Shown: positions 52,962 through 61,186 of the stretch, in pieces
Position numbering within the stretch: the first letter of the stretch is position 1
Layout of the letters: each line of letters starts with the position of its first letter
NCBI RefSeq assembly: GCF_041080655.1
Contig: NZ_CP163525.1
Coordinates: 7,750,001 to 7,814,000 of the forward strand
Direction: 5' to 3'
DNA: 64,000 bases
Source of the DNA: Streptomyces sp. CG4
Lineage (GTDB): Bacteria; Actinomycetota; Actinomycetes; Streptomycetales; Streptomycetaceae
The notes under the pieces: model-generated
Told to the model about the DNA's origin: nothing
Database searches by the model: none
What the model saw: the letters and a program-made list of their open reading frames with translations, nothing else
Made by a program: the position numbers and the translations under genes

Positions 52962-53891
52962 TCAGACTCCGGCCGCCCGCGCCTTTTCAAACACCTCGGC
53001 GGCGACGTCCGCCAGCTCCTGGGCGTCCCGCGCGCTGCCCTGGAGGTCGATGAGGATCTCGTCCAAGCCGATCCGCGCGTGCTCCACCAGGTCCTCGACG
53101 ATCTGGTCCACGCTGCCCTGGAAGGGCCGGCGGTCCGCGCCCTCGTACGCCTTGGGCAGCTGGACGGTGTTCACCCGCAGAACCGTCCGGATCGGTTCGG
53201 TGCGCCCGCGCTCCTCCGCCAGCTCCCGCAGCTCGCGCCACTGGGCGGCGACCTGCTCGGCACCCAGGCCCACCGGCAGCCAGCCGTCGGCGTGGTCCAC
53301 CAGCCGCCGCCACGCCCGCCTGTTGCCCGCGGCGAGCAGAATCGGGATCGGCCGGGCGGGCTTGGGCCCGACCACGGCGGAAGCGATCTTGGTCAACTGT
53401 CCGTCGTGGACGACCGGATCGGGCCCCCACACGGCCCGGCACACCTCGATGATCTCGTCCAGGACCTTGCCGCGCTCCTCGAAGGGCCGGACGGCGGAGG
53501 CCGCGTACTCGTCCAGGGACCAGCCGGTGCCGAGGCCCGCTATCACCCGGCCCCCGCTCGCCGCGTCCAGCGAGGCCAGGACCTTGGCGAGCTGGAACGG
53601 CACGTGCAGCGGCGCCACCAGGACGCTGGAACCCAGCTCCGCCCGTTCGGTGGCCGCAGCGGCCAGGGTGAGGGTGACCAGCGGGTCCGCCACGTTCCGG
53701 TACTGATCGGGCCAGGGCAGGCCCTCGACGCCGTACAGGCCCTGGGTGGCGGGCTCGGGGAACAGAGCCCGCTCGAACACCCACAGGCTGTCATAGCCGA
53801 TCCGTTCGGCGGCGCGTGCCACCGCGGGCACGTCCGTGCCGATCGAGTACTGCCGCATCTGAGGAAGACTCAGGCCGAGCCGGGTCGCCAT
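52962..53891 (-). CDS. LLM-class F420-dependent oxidoreductase
   Basis: A 309-residue TIM-barrel protein of the luciferase-like monooxygenase group, using F420 or flavin. Motifs are RLGLSLPQMRQYS, YDSLWVFERALFPEP, GRVIAGLGTGWSLDEYAA and RPIPILLAAGNRRAWRRLV. An extension upstream to 53942 is excluded because GAGGAG sits before the ATG complementary to 53889-53891. The substrate is unknown. It reads toward davB from the opposite strand. Confidence 0.9.
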   Translation of the reverse strand: MATRLGLSLPQMRQYSIGTDVPAVARAAERIGYDSLWVFERALFPEPATQGLYGVEGLPWPDQYRNVADPLVTLTLAAAATERAELGSSVLVAPLHVPFQLAKVLASLDAASGGRVIAGLGTGWSLDEYAASAVRPFEERGKVLDEIIEVCRAVWGPDPVVHDGQLTKIASAVVGPKPARPIPILLAAGNRRAWRRLVDHADGWLPVGLGAEQVAAQWRELRELAEERGRTEPIRTVLRVNTVQLPKAYEGADRRPFQGSVDQIVEDLVEHARIGLDEILIDLQGSARDAQELADVAAEVFEKARAAGV

Positions 53892-53988
53892 ACCGCTGCT
53901 CCTCTGCGATCGGATGCTTGCGTAGCAACGTACGGCGGTCACTGGGGAGTTCCACAGGCGGCGCGCGCAGGGGCGAAATCCGGCCAGG

Positions 53989-54675
53989 TCAGTCGTCGAG
54001 CGGTGTCAGCAGCATCCGCCCCGCGAATCCCACCGCCGCGTCCAGCCGTTCGGCGAAGTCCTCGGCGACATCACCGCAGTGGCGCAGCGCCCACAGGGCC
54101 CGGGCCGCCGCCCAGGCCGCGTCGCGGGCCCGCTCCAGGCTCCAGGAGCCCAGCAGATGCGTGAGCGGATCCGCGATCTGGAGCAGGTCGGGACCTGGCA
54201 TCAGATCCTCGCGGACACGCTCCTCCAGCGAGGTGAGGAGATCGCCCACGCGGTCGAACTCGTCCTCCAGATCGGGCGGTTCGCAGCGGAGCGTACGACA
54301 GGCGTCCACCACGGCGAGCGCAAGGTCGTGCCCGATGTGCGCGTTGATGCCCGCCAGCGCGAACTGCAGCGGCCGTACCCCGGGATGGCGGCGGAACTGG
54401 AACAGCGGACGCCAGCAGGCGGGCGGACGGCGGTCCGCGGCCGACGCGTCGACCGCCGCCAGATAGCGCTCGGCGAACCGCACGTCCAGCGCGGTCGCCG
54501 CTCGTGGGTCAGGGAACTCCCCGGCGTCCAGGCGCCGGTCGACCTCCTCGGTGACGGTGAGGTAGACGCGGTTGAACACGGCGACACCGTCCCGCTCGGG
54601 CAGGGCCGCGGCGAGGGCGCGCATCCGGGAGACGACCGCGTCGACGGGGGTGGTGAAGTGTTCCAGCTGCGCCAT
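53989..54675 (-). CDS. DUF5995-like conserved protein
   Basis: A 228-residue, mostly helical protein recognised as similar to the DUF5995 family of actinobacteria. It has an early TPVDAVVSRMRALAAALPER and a conserved centre with HPGVRPLQFALAGINAHIGH then DLALAVVDAC. The Asn-Ala-His-Ile-Gly-His motif suggests metal binding, but no activity is known. The start ATG lacks a convincing ribosome site. No functional link to its neighbours is apparent. Confidence 0.75.
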   Translation of the reverse strand: MAQLEHFTTPVDAVVSRMRALAAALPERDGVAVFNRVYLTVTEEVDRRLDAGEFPDPRAATALDVRFAERYLAAVDASAADRRPPACWRPLFQFRRHPGVRPLQFALAGINAHIGHDLALAVVDACRTLRCEPPDLEDEFDRVGDLLTSLEERVREDLMPGPDLLQIADPLTHLLGSWSLERARDAAWAAARALWALRHCGDVAEDFAERLDAAVGFAGRMLLTPLDD

Positions 54676-54785
54676 GGGGGAAGGGTCCCAGCCCTGGGCC
54701 GACCGGCGCGCCCGACGGGCCCGGTGCTTCGCCGGAACGGGGGAACGGACCGCCGTGGTGCGGCTGCTGAGGGGGGAGGGGTACC

Positions 54786-55991
54786 GTGTCAGGCTTACGT
54801 ACCCGGCGGCTGGCCGAACGCCGGGCCGCACGCCGGCGTGCCGTGCGGCGCGGGGTGATGGTCACGGCGGCCTCGCTGGTGACCCTGGTCGGCGCCGTCA
54901 CCGGCGTGATCTCCGCGCTGAGCGCTCCGCGGGAGGGCCGTGCCGGTCCGTCGGTCGTCCGCGGGTCCGACGTCGCCGATCGCGCCCACGCGACGAAGGC
55001 CGCAGGTCAGGCACAGCCCCGTGCCCCTTCGAGGCACGGGCCGGACACGGCGACCCCCACCTCCGCCGTCACGCGCGCCCCGAGCACGCGGTCGACCTCC
55101 CCCGCGCCCCCGCTCCTGTACCGCCATCCCGGCTCGCAGGTGCTGGACTGGGTCCGCGCCCACCCCGGCGATCCGCGCACCGTCGTCATCGCCTCACGGA
55201 TCGCCGACCGGCCGGCCGCCGTGTGGTTCACCGATCCGGACCCGGGCACCATCGCCGCCCGGGTGAGCGCGGTCACCGCGGACGCGGTGGCGCAGCGCCG
55301 GGTCCCGGTGCTCGTGCCGTACACCATCCCGGACCGGGACTGCGGCGGCGCCTCCCAGGGCGGCGCGCCGGATCCCACCGCCTACGACGCCTGGATCGAC
55401 GCCTTCGCTCGGGGACTGGGCCCGGGCGAGGTGATCGTCATCCTGGAGCCGGACTCCGTCGCCCAGTCCGGCTGCCTGAGCCGGGCCGACCGCGCCGCCC
55501 GGTTCGCCTCGCTGGCCCGCGCGGGCCGGGTGCTGAAGGCGGCCGATCCACGGGCCCGGGTCTACTACGACGCGGGCCACTCCGGCTGGAACCCGCCGGA
55601 CAAGCAGGCGGCCCTGCTGCGACAGGCGGGCGCGGCCGACGCCGACGGCGTCTTCAGCAACGTCTCCAACTTCCGTACCACGGCCGAGGAGATGGCCTAC
55701 GACCGGCAGGTCCTGGCCGCGCTCGGCGGCCCGGCGCGCCTGGGCGCGGTGATCGACACCAGCCGCAACGGCAACGGCGCCCCGCCGGACGGCCAGTGGT
55801 GCGACCCGGCCGGCCGGAGGATCGGCCGGGCCCCGACCCTGGACACCGGCGCGGCCCGGATCGACGCGTACCTGTGGGTGAAGCTGCCGGGGGAGTCCGA
55901 CGGCTGCCGGGGCACGGCCGGCACCTTCACCCCGTCGTACGCCTACGACTTGGCGCGCGGAGCCTCCGGGACGCCCGACTCCGGGTCGTGA
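54786..55991 (+). CDS. Secreted glycoside hydrolase family 6 (endoglucanase-like)
   Basis: A 401-residue protein. It has an Arg-rich N-terminus and a membrane helix or signal (VMVTAASLVTLVGAVTGVIS), then a Thr/Pro/Ser-rich linker to about residue 110, then a GH6 domain. Catalytic features are the Asp of IPDRDCGGASQGG and the Asp of VIVILEPDS near residue 222. SNVSNFRTT, CDPAGRRIG and the C-terminal WVKLPGESDG are typical of GH6 cellulases. No carbohydrate-binding module is present. It probably cleaves cellulose or related beta-1,4-glucans outside the cell. The GTG at 54786 follows GGGGAGGGG. Confidence 0.9.
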   Translation: MSGLRTRRLAERRAARRRAVRRGVMVTAASLVTLVGAVTGVISALSAPREGRAGPSVVRGSDVADRAHATKAAGQAQPRAPSRHGPDTATPTSAVTRAPSTRSTSPAPPLLYRHPGSQVLDWVRAHPGDPRTVVIASRIADRPAAVWFTDPDPGTIAARVSAVTADAVAQRRVPVLVPYTIPDRDCGGASQGGAPDPTAYDAWIDAFARGLGPGEVIVILEPDSVAQSGCLSRADRAARFASLARAGRVLKAADPRARVYYDAGHSGWNPPDKQAALLRQAGAADADGVFSNVSNFRTTAEEMAYDRQVLAALGGPARLGAVIDTSRNGNGAPPDGQWCDPAGRRIGRAPTLDTGAARIDAYLWVKLPGESDGCRGTAGTFTPSYAYDLARGASGTPDSGS

Positions 55992-56224
55992 AATGCGGCA
56001 GGCCGATCCAGTCGGCCTTGGAGACGCCGGAGAGGTCCAGGCGCCAGTGGTCGGTACCGGGGGGCCAGGTTGAAGCCGATCAGCAGGACGACTGCGCCGG
56101 TGACGAACGGCGGCATCGCGGCGTGGATGATCCGCGCGCCGAACCGCTGCACCGCGAGCCCGACCAGGAACAGCGCGACACCGCCGACGAAGACCGCGCC
56201 GGTCCCGGTGGCGCTTGTCCCGCC
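55992..56224 (-). pseudogene. Remnant of a nucleobase (uracil/xanthine) permease
   Basis: Read on the minus strand, about 75 codons resemble the middle of NCS2 permeases. There is GTGAVFVGGVALFLVGLAVQ, then RFGARIIHAAMPPFVTGAVV and LLIGFNLAP. After a one-base shift in a run of six G (about 56060-56065) the similarity goes on as WRLDLSGVSKADWIGLPHF. Both ends of the gene are missing. The remnant begins directly after the GH6 stop, so an insertion-deletion event has fused this flank. Confidence 0.7.
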
Positions 56225-56309
56225 CTGGGCACGGATGACGGCCAGGGCACCCGCGTGCTGGTCCGGCTGGACGCGTCGACGCTGCGGCCCACGCCGTGGG
56301 CCGACGCCT
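56225..56309. other. Junction between permease remnant and MFS gene
   Basis: On the plus strand this continues to 56350 as an open frame ending in RVLVRLDASTLRPTPWADAF and a stop. It looks like the C-terminal tail of an unidentified protein without its beginning. It may be a second gene fragment created by the same deletion that truncated the permease. Confidence 0.3.
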
Positions 56310-57524
56310 TCAGGGCCGTGGGCCGGGAACTGCTGCGGCCCGGGAGCTGACCCCTGCCCGCACGCCCCGCTCCCCGGCGCGCAGCACGCCCGCGCACCCC
56401 ACCAGACCGCAGGCCAGCGCCGTGACCAGGCAGAACGACACCGTCAGGCTGGTCGCCTGGGCCACCCCGCCGATCAGGCCGGGCGCGATCAGCCCCGAGG
56501 TGTAGGTGATCGTCGCGACGCCCGCTATGGCCTGACTGGGGTTCGGTCCGGCGTGCCCGGCCGCCGCGAAGCACAGCGGTACGACCACCGCTATGCCCAG
56601 GCCCATCAACGCGAACCCGGCCATCGCCACCGCCGGATCCCCGGCGAGGACGATCAGCAGCCCGCCGAGCGCGGCCAGCAGACCTCCGGCGCGCACGGTG
56701 CGCACCGGGCCGAAACGGTTCACCACCGCGTCTCCGCTGATCCGGGCGATCGCCATGGTCAGCATGAACCCGGTGGTGGTGGCCGCCGCGAGACCGGCCG
56801 ACGTGTCCATCCGGTCCCGCAGGAACACCGCCGACCAGTCCAGGCTCGCCCCCTCCGCGAACACCGCGCAGAAGCCCACCGCACCGATCAGCAGCGCGGA
56901 CCGGGGCGGCAGCGCGAACCTCGGCGGCGGCTCCTCGTCGGCGGCCGGCTGCACGTCCAGGACCCAGCCGGCGGCCAGGACACCGAGGACGGTGAGGGTG
57001 GCCGCCGCCGGCGCGAAGTGCAGCCGGGCGTCCGCGCCGAGGTGTGCGGCCAGGGTGCCCGCCGCCGAGCCGATCAGGGCGCCCGTGCTCCACATGCCGT
57101 GCAGCCCCGACATGATCGACTTTCCGAGCAGCCGCTCGACCTCCACGCCGAGCGCGTTCATGGCGACGTCGGCCATGCCCGAGCTCGCGCCGTACACGAA
57201 GATCGCCAGGCACAGTGTGTACAGGTTCGGCGCGAGGGACGGCAGGATCAGCGACAGCGTCCACAGCGCGATCAGGCCGCGCAGCGCCGTACGGCTGCCG
57301 AAGCGGTGGCTGATCCGGCCCGCCAGCGGCATCGCGCACGAGGCGCCGAACGCCCCGAAGGCGAGCGCGAAGCCGAGCTGCCCCGCGCCCAGTGAGGCAT
57401 GGTCCTGGATCCACGGCACCCGGGTCGCGAACGAGCCGGTGACGGCGCCGTGCACGGTGAACACCGCCGCCACGGCGTACCGGGCGCGCGTCACCTCGCG
57501 GTGCTCGTAGCCCACGTCCTTCAT
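56310..57524 (-). CDS. Major facilitator superfamily transporter
   Basis: A 404-residue transporter with about 12 helices, starting at the ATG complementary to 57522-57524 behind GGAGGGG. The first-loop motif GRISHRFGSRTALRG and the pattern of the family that includes YbjJ and sugar exporters are visible. It is divergent from a ROK regulator across a 121-base region holding a clear palindrome. It is therefore probably repressed by ROK and induced by a sugar-like ligand. Confidence 0.88.
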   Translation of the reverse strand: MKDVGYEHREVTRARYAVAAVFTVHGAVTGSFATRVPWIQDHASLGAGQLGFALAFGAFGASCAMPLAGRISHRFGSRTALRGLIALWTLSLILPSLAPNLYTLCLAIFVYGASSGMADVAMNALGVEVERLLGKSIMSGLHGMWSTGALIGSAAGTLAAHLGADARLHFAPAAATLTVLGVLAAGWVLDVQPAADEEPPPRFALPPRSALLIGAVGFCAVFAEGASLDWSAVFLRDRMDTSAGLAAATTTGFMLTMAIARISGDAVVNRFGPVRTVRAGGLLAALGGLLIVLAGDPAVAMAGFALMGLGIAVVVPLCFAAAGHAGPNPSQAIAGVATITYTSGLIAPGLIGGVAQATSLTVSFCLVTALACGLVGCAGVLRAGERGVRAGVSSRAAAVPGPRP

Positions 57525-57571
57525 GGTCTGCCCCTCCCCGGGTGGCTGCCGCCCGCTGACCCGCCGTAAAT

Positions 57572-57592
57572 TATCAGGGACCCTGCCTGATA
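57572..57592. promoter_or_regulatory. Operator between MFS and ROK genes
   Basis: TATCAGG (57572-57578) and CCTGATA (57586-57592) form a perfect 7-bp inverted repeat with a seven-base spacer. The surrounding TAAATTATC and GATAGATAGG are AT-rich, so the operator overlaps the likely divergent promoters. It is the best candidate ROK binding site. Confidence 0.65.
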
Positions 57593-57645
57593 GATAGGGG
57601 ATATGTGGCCGTCCCGTGCCGCGTGGATCTGGGAGGATTCCCCTC

Positions 57646-59052
57646 ATGCCCGCATCACCCAGCACCGCCCGGGCCATCAACGACCGGCTCGCCCTGAGCC
57701 TGCTCCAGCAGGAAGGCCCGCTCACGGCAGGCCAGTTGAAGCAGCTGACGGGCCTGTCCCGGCCGACGGTCGCCGACCTCGTGGAACGGCTCGGCGCCGC
57801 CGGGCTGATCACGGTGGTCGGCGAGTCCGGCGAGCAGCGCCGCGGCCCCAACGCCCGGCTGTACGGCATCGTCGCCGACCAGGCTCATCTGGCCGCGCTC
57901 GACGTCCGCACCGGGGGCGTCGACGTGCTGGTCTCCGACCTGCTCGGGCGGGTGCTCGCCGAGGCGTCCGTACCGATCGGAGGGGACACCGGGACCGGGC
58001 CCGCCGTGGAGCAGGCGGTGGCCGCGGTGGAGCGGACCGCGAAGGAGGCCGGGGCCATGGGGGCGCCCTCGCGCGAGGGCGTTCGCGGGTGGGGGAGGCT
58101 GCACACCGTCGGCATCGGCGCACCGGGCCTCATCGACCCGGCCACCGGCGATCTGCGCGACTCCGGCGGCCTGCCCGCCTGGCACCGCAGCCTGGCCGCC
58201 ACTCTGCAGGAACGGCTGCCCGGGGCCCGGGTCACCGTGGAGAACGAGACCAACCTCGCCGCCCTGGCCGAACAGCGCGAGGGCGCCGCCCGGGACCGGG
58301 ACACCTTCGTGCTGCTCTGGCTGGGGCACGGCGTGGGCGCGGCGGTCGTCCTGGACGGCACGCTCCGCCGCGGCGCCTCGGGCGGCACCGGCGAGATCGG
58401 CTTCCTGCCGGTCCCGGGCACCGGCTCCCTTCCCTCGGCGCGGGACTGCGACGGAGGCTTCCACTCGCTGGCGGGAGCGGCAGCCATCGGCTCCCTCGCG
58501 ACGCAACACGGCCTTCCGGTCCCGACCACGATGGACGGCCCGGCCGCGGCGGAGGTGATCCGCAAGGCGGTGGCGGAAAGGACGGGGGGTTACGGTCCTG
58601 CGGGCACGGTGACCAGGGCGGGGGAGGGTCCCGCGGGCGCGGTGGGCACGACGGGGGAGCAGGGCCGTGCGGACGCGGCGGAGAGCGTGGCGGAGGGCTC
58701 TGCGGGCACGGCGGAGACGGCGGCGGAGGGTGGTGCCGCGGACGCGGCTCATTCCGGTGCCGAAGGGCCCGCCGACCGCTTCCTCCAGGCCCTCGCCGAC
58801 CGGATCGCCATCGGCGCCGCGTCCGTGGTGGCCGTACTCGACCCCGGTTGTGTGGTGCTCGGCGGAGAGGCCGGGCAGGCCGGCGGCCCGGTCCTCGCGC
58901 ACCTCGTCGAGGAGCGGCTCCGCCGGATGTCGCCCCTGCCCACGGAGGTCCGGGCGAGCACCCTCGGTGGTACGGCGGTGCTCCGCGGCGCCCTGCTGAC
59001 TGCCCGGGACCGGGCCCAGGACGAACTGTTCGCACCTTCGGACCGGAACTGA
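57646..59052 (+). CDS. ROK-family transcriptional regulator with a low-complexity insertion
   Basis: A 468-residue regulator with an N-terminal winged HTH (GPLTAGQLKQLTGLSRPTVA continuing DLVERLGAAGLI) and a ROK domain. ROK motifs include GIGAPGLIDPATG, VENETNLAALAEQ and GASGGTGEIGFLP. The zinc motif CxCGxxGC is replaced by ARDCDGGFHSL and the ATP-site Asp motif is degenerate, so it is a regulator, not a kinase. Residues of about 314-375 are an Ala/Gly/Glu-rich insert absent from typical ROK proteins. Start ATG 57646 has GGGAGGA. Confidence 0.88.
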   Translation: MPASPSTARAINDRLALSLLQQEGPLTAGQLKQLTGLSRPTVADLVERLGAAGLITVVGESGEQRRGPNARLYGIVADQAHLAALDVRTGGVDVLVSDLLGRVLAEASVPIGGDTGTGPAVEQAVAAVERTAKEAGAMGAPSREGVRGWGRLHTVGIGAPGLIDPATGDLRDSGGLPAWHRSLAATLQERLPGARVTVENETNLAALAEQREGAARDRDTFVLLWLGHGVGAAVVLDGTLRRGASGGTGEIGFLPVPGTGSLPSARDCDGGFHSLAGAAAIGSLATQHGLPVPTTMDGPAAAEVIRKAVAERTGGYGPAGTVTRAGEGPAGAVGTTGEQGRADAAESVAEGSAGTAETAAEGGAADAAHSGAEGPADRFLQALADRIAIGAASVVAVLDPGCVVLGGEAGQAGGPVLAHLVEERLRRMSPLPTEVRASTLGGTAVLRGALLTARDRAQDELFAPSDRN

Positions 59053-59790
59053 CTGTCACGCTGGGCGTGGGGCTCGGTCTCCGGGTGGGGGCTGGCCCTG
59101 AACTGGGCGTGGGGCTCGGTCTCCAGACGGGAACTGGCTGGTTACCAGGCGCGCGGCTCAGCGGTCGGACGGATGGAGCTGACCGCCGCACGGGCGTGGG
59201 CGCGGCCGAGTCCGTCGCCCAAACCTGTCTGCCCCCAACCCCGCCTGCCCGCGACCGCCCTCTCCCTGCCGTCCTCGCCTACCCGCCCGCCCCGGGCCGC
59301 CTGTGCCGCCCGCCTTCTCCAGGCCGCCTCCGGCGCCCGTCTACTCCAGGCTGCCTCCGCCGCCCGCCTTCCCCGGGCCGCCTGTGCTGCCCGCCTTCCC
59401 CGGGCCGCCTGTGCTGCCCGCCTTCCCCGGGCCGCCTGTGCTGCCCGCCTTCCCCGGGCCGCCTGTGCTGCCCGCCTTCCCCGGGCCGCCTGTGCCGCCC
59501 GCCTTCCCCGGGCCGCCTGTGCCGCTCGCCTTCTCCAGGCCGCCTGCGCTGCCCGCCTTCCCCGGGCTGTCTGTGCTGCCCGTCTACTCCAGGCTGCCTC
59601 TGCCACCCGTCTACTCCAGGCTGCCTGTGCCGCCCCCTCCTCCAGGCCGCCTCTACCGCCTGCCCTCCCCAGGCCCCCTCCGCCGCCCGCCTCCTCCAAG
59701 CCGCCTCCACCGCCCGCCTTCTCCCGGCCGCCCTCCCTAGGCCCCCTGAGCCGCCCCCTTCTCCCGGCCCGCCTCCCCCCGCCCGCGTCG
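59053..59790. repeat. Low-complexity region with a 27-bp minisatellite
   Basis: No gene is supported in 738 bases. First comes a 22-bp motif (CTGGGCGTGGGGCTCGGTCT plus CC) repeated at 59061-59082 and 59103-59124. From about 59287 to 59780 a 27-bp unit, GCCCGCCTTCCCCGGGCCGC plus CTGTGCT, is repeated. At least four near-identical consecutive copies fall in about 59362-59530, with diverged copies on both sides. Because 27 is a multiple of three, several frames on both strands stay open (AAQAARGRR on minus, PAFPGPPVL on plus), but none has a start, ribosome site or family resemblance. Confidence 0.8.
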
Positions 59791-60534
59791 TCACCCCCCG
59801 AACCGTCGCCCCAGGTACTCCTCGAACGTCGCCTTCCCCACGGCGCGTTCGGGTGTCAGCAGGCCTCCTGCGCGAGCGGCGCGGTAGGTGCGGCCGAACA
59901 GCGGTACCTGTGCCACGGCCCGGCGGCGGCCGGTCGCGCGGAGGTAGGCGCGGGCCAGGGAGTCGAGGGTGCGGACTTCGGGGCCGCCCATGTCCGCGAC
60001 CCGTCCGGCCGGAGCACCGAGCGCCAACTCGGCCAGGCGGTCGGCGACTTCGGTCACCTCCACCGGCTGGTCCGGGACCCCGGCCGGGACCAGCAGCGCG
60101 GGCGACTTCGCCAGCCCGGCCAGGATCGTGACCAGCAGGTCGTGGAACTGGGTCGTGCGCAGGACCGTCCAGCCGAGCCCCGACGCCTCGATCCGGCGCT
60201 CCACGGCCAGCTTGGTCCGGTAATAGCGGAGGGGCACCTGGTCGATGCCGACGATGGAGATGTAGACCAGATGGCCCACCCCGGTCCGCCGGGCCGCCGC
60301 GATCAGACGGCCGGCCGCCTCCTCGTCCCCGCCCCGCGGAGAGCTCGCGCAGTGCACCACGGTCTGCACACCGGCGAGCGCGGCGTCCAGCCCGCTCCCG
60401 CCCACGCGCAGATCGACGGCGTACGGCGGTGTGTGCCGGCTGAGCACCCGCACCTCGTGCCCCTCCGCCCGCAACCGGTCCGTCACCCGTCGGCCGAGCG
60501 TGCCGGTCCCGCCGGTCACCAGGATCGTGGTCAT
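59791..60534 (-). CDS. NAD(P)H-binding NmrA/SDR-type protein
   Basis: A 247-residue atypical short-chain dehydrogenase. It has the dinucleotide motif TILVTGGTGTLGRRVTDRL and the HLVYISIVGIDQVPLRYYRT region, with a Tyr-Tyr-Arg-Thr-Lys sequence in the catalytic position. It resembles NmrA-like and complex I 39-kDa-like proteins that bind NADP and may act as redox sensors or reductases. The start ATG (complement of 60532-60534) has GAAGGGA upstream. Its 3' end abuts the minisatellite. Confidence 0.88.
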   Translation of the reverse strand: MTTILVTGGTGTLGRRVTDRLRAEGHEVRVLSRHTPPYAVDLRVGGSGLDAALAGVQTVVHCASSPRGGDEEAAGRLIAAARRTGVGHLVYISIVGIDQVPLRYYRTKLAVERRIEASGLGWTVLRTTQFHDLLVTILAGLAKSPALLVPAGVPDQPVEVTEVADRLAELALGAPAGRVADMGGPEVRTLDSLARAYLRATGRRRAVAQVPLFGRTYRAARAGGLLTPERAVGKATFEEYLGRRFGG

Positions 60535-60902
60535 GCCGTTCGTCCCTTCGGACTCCGTGTGCCCCCGATCGGAGCACCCTCGTCCACTGAGACCGTGCGG
60601 CCCCCGGGAAATGTGACATCGGCCGAACGCCGCACGTCGGTGACGGTCCGGGCGGGCGCACTGTGGCGGTCCGGCGGCGGGCAAGGGCCGTCGTCACCGC
60701 CGCCGGACCCGTCCGCACCCTAAAAGGACTAGACCATTGTGGTCAATGGGTCCGGACCAAGGTCAATCCGCCCTGGCAGTAGGGAAGTTGTACGCCACGA
60801 CTGCGCCGCGCAAGTCCCGCGACACGCACTGTGAGGGAGCCCACACCCCTCGCCTGTCTGCATCGCCACCCGGCGTGGCACACTGACTCTGTACCAGAAG
60901 CA
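60535..60902. other. Intergenic region between NmrA-like gene and rib leader, with GGTC palindromes
   Basis: No gene in 368 bases. Between 60732 and 60767 lie GACCA-TTG-TGGTC (60732-60744) and the perfect decamer GGTCCGGACC (60749-60758). GGTCAAT occurs twice (60741-60747 and 60761-60767). The cluster looks like a multi-site operator. The rib promoter should lie near 60880-60900, but its hexamers are not obvious. Confidence 0.4.
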
Positions 60903-61029
60903 GCGCACTCCGGGGTCGGTGAAAGTCCGAACCGGCGGTTACAGTCCGCGACCCGGTCGCTTCCAGCGGCCGGTTGACCAGGTGAAATTCCTGGACCGAC
61001 GGTTAAAGTCCGGATGGGAGGCAGTGCGC
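60903..61029 (+). ncRNA. FMN riboswitch (RFN element) of the riboflavin operon
   Basis: The conserved aptamer core is clear: GGGGTCGGTGAAAGTCCGAA at the 5' side, CCGGCGGTTACAGTCCGCGA, then GACCAGGTGAAATTCCTGGA and CCGACGGTTAAAGTCCGGAT. P1 is formed by GCGCACT (60903-60909) with AGTGCGC (61023-61029), a perfect seven-pair match. Binding FMN should stop expression of the ribE operon. A terminator hairpin follows at 61067-61097. Confidence 0.97.
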
Positions 61030-61066
61030 GGCGGGCGAGCATGTACCCATGCGCGCCGCCGACTCT

Positions 61067-61097
61067 GGACTCGTCCGTACGGGACGGGTCCCTCTTT
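61067..61097 (+). terminator. Riboswitch expression-platform terminator
   Basis: GGACTCGTCC (61067-61076) pairs with GGACGGGTCC (61082-61091) with one G-U pair and the loop GTACG. It is followed by CTCTTT. Placed 38 bases after the aptamer and 90 before ribE, it is the expected FMN-induced terminator. Confidence 0.7.
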
Positions 61098-61186
61098 CGG
61101 CGTCGCCTCGGTGTGCTCACCCGTACATTCTGTCGTCATCGACAGGCCCCGGAGTCCGTGCCCGAAGAGGCAGGAGGACCCGGGAA

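Noticed and set aside
59287..59780. Possible CRISPR array
   Set aside because: The units are contiguous tandem repeats without unique spacers, and no cas genes are present.
57603..60131. An 842-codon plus-strand frame across the ROK gene and the minisatellite
   Set aside because: It is out of frame with the ROK protein, is mostly Arg/Gly/Pro low complexity and is open only because of GC bias and the 27-bp period.
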